The translations under genes were made by a program, and so were the position numbers. Below the pieces are notes generated by a model. That model saw nothing but the letters and a program-made list of their open reading frames with translations. It was not told the DNA's origin and searched no databases. This document shows positions 17,946 to 26,439 of a stretch of 64,000 nt of DNA, piece by piece. The stretch is from NCBI RefSeq assembly GCF_001722335.1, contig NZ_MIHA01000001.1, positions 372,001 through 436,000 of the forward strand, given 5' to 3'. Every line of letters starts with the position of its first letter. Positions within the stretch are counted from its first letter, which is position 1. This DNA is from Mycolicibacterium flavescens (GTDB lineage: Bacteria; Actinomycetota; Actinomycetes; Mycobacteriales; Mycobacteriaceae).

Positions 17946-17978
17946 GCGTCGCCCGAATGGCGCCGATTCGGGCGACGC
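17946..17978. repeat. Perfect 13-bp inverted repeat, 7-nt spacer
   Basis: GCGTCGCCCGAAT is followed after seven bases by its exact complement ATTCGGGCGACGC. It stands about 210 bp upstream of the purU start and 415 bp upstream of the rightward gene, so it is neither an obvious terminator nor a core promoter site. It may be an operator, a small-RNA hairpin or a remnant of a palindromic element. Confidence 0.7.
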
Positions 17979-18297
17979 AATCGACCACGCTGCCCACGCG
18001 CGAGGTTGCTGACACGACGCCGGTGGCGCTGCTCGGCGTTGGGCAAGTTCAGCGACGTCGCGACACCCATTCGCCAGTGCGGTAACACGCAGGTTGCCGA
18101 CCGCTCACCAAAATCGGCCACCGCGTCCCTCAAGAGGCAATGCCCGAGTTCGCCGTTATCCGAAGCGCATCAATTGACCTGCAGCAATATCGCCGGACGC
18201 CATTAGCCATAATTGCACCGAGCGGGTTAAAGCCTCGCCATTCCGTCCCGAAACCATTCGTTTACCGGACACAATTTGACGGCTAGCTGGTAATAGA

Positions 18298-18344
18298 TCG
18301 CCATACGGCGAGATACTCACAGGTGAGTGTGGGCAAACCCACAC
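18298..18344 (+). promoter_or_regulatory. Two tandem short palindromes upstream of 18394 gene
   Basis: TCGCC-ATAC-GGCGA (18298-18311) and GTGTGGG-CAAA-CCCACAC (18327-18344) are perfect inverted repeats with 4-nt loops, 83 and 50 bp before the ATG. They could be operators or a structured leader for the acyltransferase-like/E1/c-di-GMP gene set. No regulator can be assigned; the TetR proteins at 24421 and 25153 are candidates. Confidence 0.4.
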
Positions 18345-18393
18345 CGAATCAGCGGACCGAACAACACCACGGCCGCCAGACGATCGGACGAGT

Positions 18394-19146
18394 ATGACCG
18401 TTGCCCAGCTTGACACCATCGACCACGCCCTCGCCAGCCTGCGGCACAGCCCGAGCTGCTGGGACCCCGAAACCGAATGCAATGTGGTTTTCGCAAACCC
18501 GGCCATCGAACCCGACCTGTGGCGCGATTTCGTCCGCGGCGCCGAACGCAGCTACACCAAGCGCGGGGTCGAGAAGGCGCTGGACATGCCCGCGCTGCAT
18601 TCGGGCGCGGACACCATCTTGTTCGCGGCCTGCGTCGACCGGGCCGGGCGCGTGGTCGGCGGCCTGCGGGCCAAGGGTCCCTACCACTCCGCCGACGAGG
18701 CGCATGCGCTGCTGGAGTGGGAGGGCCAACCCGGCTTCGACGCAGTGCGGAAGATGATCAGCGACCGGATACCATTTGGCGTCGTGGAGATGAAAACCGC
18801 ATGGGTGACCGACGATCCCGAGCGGAGCCGCCAGTTGACCAGCGCCATCTCCCGCACGCCGTTGCACGCGATGGGCCTGTTGGACATCCAGTTCATCGTC
18901 GCGACTGCGGCGTCCTATGTCCTCAAGCGGTGGCTGTCCTCCGGGGGCATTCTCGCGACCAAGATTCCGCCGACGCCCTACCCCGACGAGCGTTACGAGA
19001 CCCGGCTCGCCTGGTGGGACCGGCTTACCTTCGCCAAACATGCTGACCCCAAGCAGGTTTCGTTGTACATCGCGGAGCAGCAGAGGATGACGGCCCGAGC
19101 CGACGGCGTGGCGCCCGTTGCGGCCGCCACCGGGACGGAGCGGTGA
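18394..19146 (+). CDS. Uncharacterised protein with acyltransferase-like (autoinducer-synthase-type) features
   Basis: A 250-residue cytosolic protein I do not recognise with certainty. The strand ILFAACVDRAGRVVGGLR followed by a Glu-containing strand (FGVVEMKTAWV), the helix IVATAASYVLKRWL, and the block PYPDERYETRLAWWDRL together recall GNAT-fold N-acyl amino acid synthases and acyl-homoserine-lactone synthases. That assignment is inference. It shares a 4-bp GTGA overlap with the E1/nitroreductase gene, so the two are translated together. A different function as a partner or substrate of the E1-like protein is possible. Confidence 0.6.
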   Translation: MTVAQLDTIDHALASLRHSPSCWDPETECNVVFANPAIEPDLWRDFVRGAERSYTKRGVEKALDMPALHSGADTILFAACVDRAGRVVGGLRAKGPYHSADEAHALLEWEGQPGFDAVRKMISDRIPFGVVEMKTAWVTDDPERSRQLTSAISRTPLHAMGLLDIQFIVATAASYVLKRWLSSGGILATKIPPTPYPDERYETRLAWWDRLTFAKHADPKQVSLYIAEQQRMTARADGVAPVAAATGTER

Positions 19147-21281
19147 CAGCGAGCACCGAACCACCTCTCCCCCACAGCGCCGTACTGCTGGATGCCGACG
19201 ATCCGGCTCTCGAAGCGCTGGGCTCCGACCCCGGGGTCGTCTTCGTCGACAACGCCGCCGCGCAGACGGTCGCCCTGAGACAGCTCTGTCCGCAGCCTCC
19301 CGAAGATGTTGCGGCCGAGGCGATCCGCTGGGCGTACTACCCGTGGCGACGCACGGCGGTCAGCGTGCTCGGGCCGCGCGGCTTCCGCCGGGTACGCCTT
19401 GACCGCAACCGCAACCTGATCACCACTGCCGAACAAGATCGGCTCGCCGAGCTGACCGTCGGGGTGGTCGGGTTGAGCGTCGGTCACACCATCGCCTATA
19501 CCCTTGCCGCCCAGGGGTTGTCGGGTCGGCTGCGGCTCGCGGACTTCGACGAGATGGATCTGACCAATCTGAACCGGGTGCCCGCGTCGGTATTCGACAT
19601 CGGGATCAACAAGGCCGTGGTGTGTGCGCGGCGGATCGCCGAATTGGACCCGTACCTGCCGGTTTCGGTGGTGTCCGAGGGGGTCACCGAGCACAACGTC
19701 GACGAATTCGTCGACGGTCTCGATGTGCTCATCGAGGAGTGCGACTCCCTCGACACCAAGGTGCTGGTGCGTGAGGTCGCCCGGCGCCGCGGGGTGCCGG
19801 TACTGATGACCACCAGCGACCGCGGGCTGCTCGACGTCGAACGCTTCGACGCCGAACCGGCGCGCCCGCTGCTGCACGGGCTGATCGGCGACGTCGAAGC
19901 CGCCCGGTTGCGCAATCTCAGCAGCGCCGAGAAGTTGCCGCACTCGTTGCGGCTCGTCGACGCGCGGCAGGTGTCGGACCGGATGGCGGCATCGCTGATC
20001 GAGGTGGGCCAGACGCTGTCGACCTGGCCGCAACTGACCTCGGAGGTCGCGCTGAACGCGGCCGTCGTCGCAGAAGCGGTACGCCGCATCGGCCTCGGCG
20101 AAGCGCTGCCGAGTGGCCGGGCCCGCATCGACGTCACCGACGTCATCGACCGGCTCACCACTCCGCCCCCACCTCCTCCCGTCACGATGCCGACCGACGA
20201 CGGACAACCGGATCCCCCCGATGACCCGGCCGACGCGATCGCCGCCGCGGCCGCGCGCGCGCCGTCGGGCGGCAACGCCCAGCCCTGGCACATCGACGTA
20301 CGCGACGGGCTGGTCCGCATCGCGCTCACCACCGAATACCGCACGACGATGGACGTCGGCTTCCGCGCCAGCGCGGTGGCCGTGGGGGCGGCGGCGTTCA
20401 ACGCCCGCGTGGCGGCGGCCGCGCATCAGCTGACCGGGCCGATCGAGTTCGCCGCGAATACCGGCGACACACCGCTGACCGCGACGCTGCGGCTGAACCG
20501 CGGCGCGGACCCGACACTCGCGGCGCTGTACGAACCGATGCTGCAGCGCGAGACCAACCGTCGCCCGGGCAGCCGACACCCGATCCCGGCCGATATCGTG
20601 GCCGGGCTCACCGCCGCGGCCGAGGCCGAGGGCGCCCGGCTGCACCTGCTCAGCGAAGCCGACCAGCTCGCTGCGGCGGCGAGCGTGCTGGGGCAAGCCG
20701 ACCGGATCCGGTTTCTGACCCCGCGGCTGCACGCCGAGATGATCAGCGAGCTGCGGTGGCCCGACGCGCCGTCGCTGGACACCGGCATCGATGTCCGCAG
20801 CCTCGAACTCGCCCCCGCCGACCTCGTCCTGCTCGACATCCTGCGACGTCCCGAAGTCATGGCACACCTGAAATCGTGGGACGGCGGGGCGGCGCTGGGC
20901 CGGGACGTGTACACCCGGGTCGCCGACAGCTCGGGACTGGCGGTGATCTCGGTGCCGGGCCGCAACCTGGTCGACTACGCCCGCGGCGGCGCCGCCACCG
21001 AAGCGGTGTGGATCCGGGCACAGCAGTACGGGCTTGCCGTACAACCGGTTTCACCTCCGTTCTTGTACGCCACCGATTCCGACGAGCTGCGCGGCACCTC
21101 CCCCGCGTTCGCCGACGACCTCGCCGAACTGCAATACACTTTCCGTAGGCTGACCGGTGTGGGCGATGCGGAGTCGCAGGCCTTGATCCTGAGGCTCACC
21201 CACGCACCGCGCGCGTCGGTGCCCAGCCGGCGCCGCGCCCGAACCCCGCACCGCAGCGCCGACCGCGTAATGGAGAGTTGA
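19143..21281 (+). CDS. E1/ThiF-like adenylyltransferase fused to nitroreductase domain (Rv1355c type)
   Basis: A 712-residue two-domain protein. Residues about 95-330 match the ThiF/E1 core: VGVVGLSVGHTIA (nucleotide loop), LADFDEMDLTNLNR (Asp, Asn and Arg of the ATP site) and GINKA. After a Pro-rich linker (about 340-365), residues 370-680 form a nitroreductase-like domain starting APSGGNAQPW. No CxxC zinc motif is seen. M. tuberculosis Rv1355c has the same architecture and was named MoeY, but a molybdopterin role is not supported here. Activation of a carboxylate by adenylation followed by flavin redox chemistry is a plausible inference. It overlaps the c-di-GMP gene start (TTGATG). Confidence 0.85.
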   Translation: MTASTEPPLPHSAVLLDADDPALEALGSDPGVVFVDNAAAQTVALRQLCPQPPEDVAAEAIRWAYYPWRRTAVSVLGPRGFRRVRLDRNRNLITTAEQDRLAELTVGVVGLSVGHTIAYTLAAQGLSGRLRLADFDEMDLTNLNRVPASVFDIGINKAVVCARRIAELDPYLPVSVVSEGVTEHNVDEFVDGLDVLIEECDSLDTKVLVREVARRRGVPVLMTTSDRGLLDVERFDAEPARPLLHGLIGDVEAARLRNLSSAEKLPHSLRLVDARQVSDRMAASLIEVGQTLSTWPQLTSEVALNAAVVAEAVRRIGLGEALPSGRARIDVTDVIDRLTTPPPPPPVTMPTDDGQPDPPDDPADAIAAAAARAPSGGNAQPWHIDVRDGLVRIALTTEYRTTMDVGFRASAVAVGAAAFNARVAAAAHQLTGPIEFAANTGDTPLTATLRLNRGADPTLAALYEPMLQRETNRRPGSRHPIPADIVAGLTAAAEAEGARLHLLSEADQLAAAASVLGQADRIRFLTPRLHAEMISELRWPDAPSLDTGIDVRSLELAPADLVLLDILRRPEVMAHLKSWDGGAALGRDVYTRVADSSGLAVISVPGRNLVDYARGGAATEAVWIRAQQYGLAVQPVSPPFLYATDSDELRGTSPAFADDLAELQYTFRRLTGVGDAESQALILRLTHAPRASVPSRRRARTPHRSADRVMES

Positions 21282-23125
21282 TGGCCGTCCTGGAGAACCT
21301 CGTCACCTCCGTCGCCACCCGGCTGATGGGGGTCGACTCCGCCACCGCCGTCGAGGTCAGCCAGGCAGTGCTCGCCGACCTCGTCGAGTACTTCGGCGTC
21401 GACGTCAGCTTTCTACGGCACAACGACCACCGCATCCACGCCTCGGTGCTGGTCGCGGAGTGGCCGGTCCGCCCCGGAATTCCGGATCCCGATCCGCTGA
21501 AGGTCGTGTACTTCGCCGACGCCGATCCGGTCTTCGCGCTGGCCGAGCATCAGAAGGAACCGGTCGTGTTCCGCCCCGAACCGGCGACCGACGAGTACCA
21601 GCAGACCATCGCCGAGGGCAGGCAGATCCCGTCGACGTCGATGGCGTGCGTGCCGTTGCTCTCCGGTGAGGTCACCACCGGTGTGCTCGGTTTCGTCAAG
21701 TTCGGCGACCGCGACTGGACGAAGGCCGAACTCAACGCGCTCAAGGCGATCGCTTCGCTCTTCGCGCAGGTGCAGGCGCGCATCGCCGCCGAGGAGCAGC
21801 TGCGCTACCTGGCCGATCACGATGATCTGACGGGGCTGTGCAACCGGCGTGCGCTGCTCGCACACCTGGACCGCCGACTGGCCGACGGACAGCCAGGTCC
21901 GGTGTCGGTGATGTTCTTCGACCTCGACCGGCTCAAGGCGATCAACGACTACCTCGGGCACACCGCCGGCGACTGGTTCATCCGGGTGCTCGCCGAGCGG
22001 CTCCGCGAGTCCGCCGACGGCGGCAATCTCTTGGCCCGACTCGGCGGCGACGAGTTCGTGGTCGTGCCCGGCGGCACACTGAATTCCGACGAGGCCGTCG
22101 ACTTCGCGCGGCGGCTGCAGACCCGCCTGCACGACCGGGTGGCCGTCGACGGCGAGATGCTCACCCGCACCGTCAGCATCGGTGTGGCGTGCGGAATGCC
22201 CGGGCGCGACACCACATCCGACCTCCTGCGCCGCGCCGACCAGGCGGTGCTGACCGCCAAGTCCTCGGGCGGCAACCAGGTCGCGGTGTTCTCCGATGAC
22301 ATGGCGATGGAGTCGGAGTTCCGCAACGACATCGAGTTGCACCTGCAGGGTGACATCGAGCGGGGCGCGCTGCGACTGCACTATCAGCCCGAGGTGAACA
22401 TGCACACCGGGGAGATCCTGGCGGCCGAGGCACTGGTCCGCTGGGAACACCCGACCCGCGGCCTGCTGGCACCCAATGCGTTCATCGGTGTGGCCGAATC
22501 CATCAACATCGCAGGCGATCTGGGTCGATGGGTGATGCGCGCGGCGTGCACGGAGTTCGCGCGGTGGCGCTCGCACGGCGTGGGCCTGGACGCGGTGCTG
22601 AGGATCAACGTCTCACCGGTGCAACTGGTCACCGACGGATTCGTCGACTCGGTGGCGTCCATCATCGACGAGTTCGGCCTCGACGGCGGGTCGGTGTGCC
22701 TGGAGATCACCGAGAATGTGGTGGTCCGCGACATCGAAACCACCCGAAAGACGTTGGCAGGCCTCAAGGATGTCGGCGTGCAGGTGGCCATCGACGACTT
22801 CGGCACCGGCTACAGCGTGCTCTCGCACCTGAAGTCGTTGCCGGTGGACACCCTCAAGATCGACAAGGGTTTCGTGCGTGATCTGGGCGCCAGCCCCGGG
22901 GATCTGGCGATCGTGCGGGCCATCATCGCGCTCGCCGACGCGTTCGGGCTGCAGCTGGTGGCCGAGGGCGTGGAGACCGCGCAGGCCGCGGAGATCCTGC
23001 TCGAACACGGGTGCCATCGCGCGCAGGGTTTCCTGCTGTCGCGGCCGGTGCCCGGCGACCAGATGAAGGCTCTACTGGCCGAGGGTCGGATACCTATGAA
23101 CCTTGCTGCATCGCCACGGCTGTAG
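21281..23125 (+). CDS. dcpA: GAF-GGDEF-EAL cyclic-di-GMP synthase/phosphodiesterase
   Basis: A 614-residue bifunctional c-di-GMP protein. Residues about 1-165 form a GAF sensor domain, 170-340 a GGDEF domain with intact LGGDEF active site, and 350-605 an EAL domain with AEALVRW, ENVVV, IDDFGTGYS and KIDKGF, all catalytic positions kept. Length and order match mycobacterial DcpA (M. smegmatis) and Rv1354c. ATG 21281 is preferred over TTG 21278; GGAGAG is the ribosome site. It follows the E1-nitroreductase gene directly, as in M. tuberculosis. Its last 54 bp overlap the convergent FAD protein gene. Confidence 0.95.
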   Translation: MAVLENLVTSVATRLMGVDSATAVEVSQAVLADLVEYFGVDVSFLRHNDHRIHASVLVAEWPVRPGIPDPDPLKVVYFADADPVFALAEHQKEPVVFRPEPATDEYQQTIAEGRQIPSTSMACVPLLSGEVTTGVLGFVKFGDRDWTKAELNALKAIASLFAQVQARIAAEEQLRYLADHDDLTGLCNRRALLAHLDRRLADGQPGPVSVMFFDLDRLKAINDYLGHTAGDWFIRVLAERLRESADGGNLLARLGGDEFVVVPGGTLNSDEAVDFARRLQTRLHDRVAVDGEMLTRTVSIGVACGMPGRDTTSDLLRRADQAVLTAKSSGGNQVAVFSDDMAMESEFRNDIELHLQGDIERGALRLHYQPEVNMHTGEILAAEALVRWEHPTRGLLAPNAFIGVAESINIAGDLGRWVMRAACTEFARWRSHGVGLDAVLRINVSPVQLVTDGFVDSVASIIDEFGLDGGSVCLEITENVVVRDIETTRKTLAGLKDVGVQVAIDDFGTGYSVLSHLKSLPVDTLKIDKGFVRDLGASPGDLAIVRAIIALADAFGLQLVAEGVETAQAAEILLEHGCHRAQGFLLSRPVPGDQMKALLAEGRIPMNLAASPRL

Positions 23126-23965
23126 ATGCCGGTAGGTCTCGCGCATGTTGACCGCCAACCGGCGGTTGCGTGAGCGGCACGTCGGCGAAACCGACTTCGA
23201 CACGGGATCGGCGGAGATCAGTTCGAGCCGGCCGAACCTGCTTGCCCGCTGCCCCACCACGCACACCCGCAGTGTCGCGTCCGCGGAAACATGGGCCGGT
23301 GCCGGACCGCCGAACTGCGACCCGCCGCCGGCGACCGTGACGCCGTGCCGGGCGCGGACCGCGAACGGACCGTCGGCGGTGTCGAACACGGCGCCGATCG
23401 CGACGCCCTCTTCGAACACCAGCCGCTGCAGGATGTGACCGGCGTGGATCTCGATGTCCTCCTGAGCGGCACGCGACGCCAGCCACTCGCGCACGGCGAC
23501 GCCGACATCACCCGTACCGGGGCTCAGCACACCGAGTTCGGAGACCTCGAGGATGCCGTGGTCGCTGCTCTGCACGGTGGAGGTCTGCCAGTCCGGCAGC
23601 CGGGTCGACAGGAAGCCGTACGGCGTGGCCAGGCACCGCGCCGCCCAGTCCCGCAGGCGCGACCCGACGAACGGCGCGACGGTACGGCCGGTCTCCGGTT
23701 GCGCGGGCAGCGGCGCCACCCGGATCGGCACGTCGATGTCGTACGTCGGGCGGCGCAACGCGCCGAGATCGGCCACCAGCTCGGAGAAGTACTCGCTGGT
23801 CTCACCGTCGGCGATGCCGACATCGAGCCAGGTCCGGGCGCCCACTGCGGGTTCGGAGTCGGCGACGAAGACGTCGGCACCGGCTTCGGCGACGGCCAGG
23901 GCATGAGCCAGGCCGGCCGCTCCCGCGCCGGTGTACACCACGTCGACTTCGTCGTTCCACGCCAC
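23072..23965 (-). CDS. FAD-dependent oxidoreductase-like protein
   Basis: A 297-residue Rossmann-fold flavoprotein from GTG 23965. YTGAGAAGLAHALAVAEAG is the ADP-binding fingerprint, and VTVAGGGSQFGG is the second FAD-contacting segment seen in fumarate-reductase-like proteins. It is much shorter than typical members (450 residues or more) and lacks a clear substrate-binding cap, so it may be an accessory or reduced enzyme. It converges on and overlaps the 3' end of dcpA by 54 bp, which makes antisense interference possible. Function unknown. Confidence 0.75.
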   Translation of the reverse strand: MAWNDEVDVVYTGAGAAGLAHALAVAEAGADVFVADSEPAVGARTWLDVGIADGETSEYFSELVADLGALRRPTYDIDVPIRVAPLPAQPETGRTVAPFVGSRLRDWAARCLATPYGFLSTRLPDWQTSTVQSSDHGILEVSELGVLSPGTGDVGVAVREWLASRAAQEDIEIHAGHILQRLVFEEGVAIGAVFDTADGPFAVRARHGVTVAGGGSQFGGPAPAHVSADATLRVCVVGQRASRFGRLELISADPVSKSVSPTCRSRNRRLAVNMRETYRHLQPWRCSKVHRYPTLGQ

Positions 23966-24420
23966 CGTTAATTACTCCGATATTGCTGTGAAGCTGGCCT
24001 ATCCGAACCGAATGACCCGGGTAAACCGCTCATTTTCCGATTATAACGTCGATGTTTGGTTGTCGACGGTGAGTTGCCATAGTCCGCGTAGGGATTCGAG
24101 GGGGTTTGCCAGCGCGGACCATGGCAACAGAATGCAAGATACCACCGGTGTTTGCCCGAAAGTCCCGAACACGCTGATGGGAGCGCCCTCGCCCGATCGA
24201 GGTATCGGCGGGAACCGCCGAACCGGAAGTCATCACATCGAGCAGCTTACATACCATTCCGCTGTTTTCGCGCTACGACCATGACTTGTAGTCTGTGAAT
24301 ATCCGCCCGATTTCTCAGCTGCCACAGCAGACACAGAAGGGGGTCTTCGATTGCCGCATTCCGAATACGGACCGCGTCGCTGACCGCTGTCCGGCGTTGC
24401 AGTGAAAGAATCGCGGACCA
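23966..24420. other. Intergenic promoter region, no gene seen
   Basis: About 455 bp between divergent genes. No reading frame has protein-like composition. It is less GC-rich than the surroundings and has a small inverted repeat, CGTCGA-N10-TCGACG (24047-24068). It probably holds promoters for the FAD protein and the TetR gene. Confidence 0.6.
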
Positions 24421-25086
24421 GTGACCGAACAAGTCGATAGGCGATCAGACGCCACGCGGCAACAAATCCTGCGTGCTGCCTCGCATCTGTTTGCCCGCAG
24501 CCCCTACAGCCGGGTCAGCCTCGACGACATCCTCGCCGACGCCGAGGTCACCAAGGGCGCGATGTACTTCCACTTCCGCTCCAAGTACGCACTGGCGCTG
24601 GCGATCGTCGACCTGCGGGTGGTCGAGGCCACGACATCGGTGCAGGAGGTCCTCGAGCGCAAGATGTCCGGGCTGGAGACGCTCGTCGACCTCTCCTACC
24701 TGGTCGCGACCGATGACATCGGCGACGAGACCGCCAGGGCAGGCCTGAACCTGGTCGAGTCGATCGGTCGCACCGACAGTCTGCAGTCCGATGTCCTCGG
24801 GCAGTGGGTCGACGCGTTCGCCGCGGTGATCCGCAAGGCCATCGGCGAGGGCGACATCGCCGCCGACGCCGACCCCCAAACCGTCGGCCGCCTGCTGGTG
24901 TCCATCTACATGGGCCTGCGCCAGACCAGCGACCTCGATGATCCTGATCGTTTCCTCAACGACCTCCAGGCCGCGTGGCGGCTGGTGTTACCGGGCTTGA
25001 CCACACCCGACCGACTGCCCTACCTGTTCGAGTTCGTCAAGCGCCGCACCGCGGTGTCCACACGGACGGTGACCCCGCTGCGATGA
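24421..25086 (+). CDS. TetR-family regulator, gamma-butyrolactone-receptor-like
   Basis: A 221-residue TetR from GTG 24421. The HTH region (SLDDILADAEVTKGAMYFHF, residues about 34-53) and the recognition-helix phrase KGAMYFHFRSK match the A-factor/ScbR receptor subgroup rather than generic TetR, and ETARAGLNLVES resembles the ligand-domain segment of those receptors. This points to a diffusible small-molecule ligand, an inference. It is four bases from the next upstream-extended TetR frame and probably cotranscribed with it. The nearby putative acyltransferase is a candidate ligand source. Confidence 0.88.
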   Translation: MTEQVDRRSDATRQQILRAASHLFARSPYSRVSLDDILADAEVTKGAMYFHFRSKYALALAIVDLRVVEATTSVQEVLERKMSGLETLVDLSYLVATDDIGDETARAGLNLVESIGRTDSLQSDVLGQWVDAFAAVIRKAIGEGDIAADADPQTVGRLLVSIYMGLRQTSDLDDPDRFLNDLQAAWRLVLPGLTTPDRLPYLFEFVKRRTAVSTRTVTPLR

Positions 25087-25152
25087 TCTATGATCCCGGT
25101 CCAGGCCATCACCGCCCGGTACGGCCGAATGACCCGCGGAGGTGGACCGGCG

Positions 25153-25827
25153 ATGGGACGCCAAGCACGGTCGGAGGCCACGCGCAACCGGATCATCCTC
25201 TCCGCTGTCCAGCTCTTCGCCGAGATCGGTTATGCCGCAGCAAGTCTGGGTGACATCATCGAACGCGCCGAGCTGACCAAGGGTGCGTTCTACTACCACT
25301 TCGATTCCAAAGAGGCGCTGGCGACCGCGATCATCGAAGAGGGCAGCGACAAGATGTTCGGGGTCTTCAACCGGATCCGCAACTCGTCGGCCCCGGCCAT
25401 GGAACGCATCATCCACGGCTGCTTCCTGGTGGCCGCCATGATCGGCTCGGACATGGTCGCGCGCAGCGGCACCCACCTGTTGCGCGCGTTCGGCCAGTAC
25501 AACCGGTCGGCGGGGCAGATCTACGAGCGCTGGGTCGACGAGATCGTCGCGCGCGTGCAGGAGGCCGTGCGCGACGGTGATCTGCGGCCCGAACTCGACG
25601 CGCGCGCGGTCAGCGAAACGATCGTCAGCGCGATGCTGGGTGCCGAACTGCTCTCCAACGCGTCCTCGTCGGGCGCCGACGTGCTGCTGCGGATGACGCG
25701 GATCTGGGAGGTGCTGCTGACGGCGCTGGTCACCGAAGACTCGCTGGAGTACTTCCGGCAGTACCTGGCCCGCGAATCCATGCGTCACTCGGCCGATGCG
25801 GCCGACGACGACGCAGCAGTCACCTAG
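25153..25827 (+). CDS. TetR-family regulator, ScbR-like
   Basis: A 224-residue TetR. ATG 25153 is chosen because GGAGGTGG lies about 10 bases upstream; an in-frame start at 25090 is possible but leaves a low-quality N-terminus. SLGDIIERAELTKGAFYYHF is the HTH, and KEALATAIIEE follows as in ScbR-like proteins. It is a tandem paralogue of the TetR at 24421. The stop overlaps the convergent PAS gene by 4 bp. Confidence 0.9.
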   Translation: MGRQARSEATRNRIILSAVQLFAEIGYAAASLGDIIERAELTKGAFYYHFDSKEALATAIIEEGSDKMFGVFNRIRNSSAPAMERIIHGCFLVAAMIGSDMVARSGTHLLRAFGQYNRSAGQIYERWVDEIVARVQEAVRDGDLRPELDARAVSETIVSAMLGAELLSNASSSGADVLLRMTRIWEVLLTALVTEDSLEYFRQYLARESMRHSADAADDDAAVT

Positions 25828-26225
25828 AGTTCGTCCACCCAGAGCTGTTCGGTCAGATCCTGGAACGTCGCCAGCGCCACCGGGTCATCGCCGCGCCGCA
25901 GCGCGGACTTGCTCATCCGCGCCCGCACGATCGACCCGTCGGCGTGGGTGAGTTCGACGATCAGGTTCGCGTGCGCACGCATCGCCGACACCGCCGACTC
26001 GTCGGGCGGCATGGTGTGGAAGATCTCGCGGAACTCCAGCGACCCGACCGTTTCGGCGTCATGACCGACCATGTCGGCGAACGCCGAGTTGGCGAAGACG
26101 ATCGAGCCGTCCTCGGCGATCGCCAGCACCGGCACCGGCAGCCGATCCAGCAGGACCAGCGCCGGTAGTTCGTTGAGGACCGCCATCGGGGATGGCGGAA
26201 CCTGACCCTCTCGTCGCCGCTCCAC
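25824..26225 (-). CDS. Small PAS-domain protein
   Basis: A stand-alone PAS domain of about 133 residues from GTG 26225 (or 120 from ATG 26186; neither has a clear ribosome site). LPVPVLAIAEDGSIVFANSA and FADMVGHDAE are the PAS core; RARMSKSAL and FQDLTEQ close the fold. There is no kinase, GGDEF or HTH output, so it probably senses a ligand or redox state and acts by protein contact. It lies next to the c-di-GMP/TetR block, which may be meaningful, and overlaps the TetR stop tail to tail. Confidence 0.75.
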   Translation of the reverse strand: MERRREGQVPPSPMAVLNELPALVLLDRLPVPVLAIAEDGSIVFANSAFADMVGHDAETVGSLEFREIFHTMPPDESAVSAMRAHANLIVELTHADGSIVRARMSKSALRRGDDPVALATFQDLTEQLWVDEL

Positions 26226-26439
26226 CCCAACAATTATGCCGCCGCGCCAGTGTGCTGCGATCACCGATTTCCCACCGTCGGGACGAGGCTCGCTTTGCCG
26301 ACCGCCGACCGCGACACTTTCGGCCGTGACGCGCGGAGCGGCGGACACGCCAGAACGGGCATTCACTTGGTCGACCCTGCCTCGGCTGCCGCGATTAGCC
26401 AGGTTTACGGTGTGCACAGTCTGAAGACAGGGGACGACG

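Larger units (their letters stand above)
17735..18393. other. Long divergent intergenic region with structured repeats
   Basis: About 660 bp between purU and the 18394 gene without a convincing reading frame; candidate frames have no coherent protein composition. It contains a perfect 13-bp inverted repeat (17946-17958 and 17966-17978) and two small hairpins near the right end (18298-18311, 18327-18344). Base composition falls toward the right half, as expected of promoter DNA. Confidence 0.6.

Noticed and set aside
17747..18133. A 128-codon leftward frame in the purU intergenic region
   Set aside because: Composition rich in Arg and Cys with no secondary-structure pattern; lacks a ribosome site.
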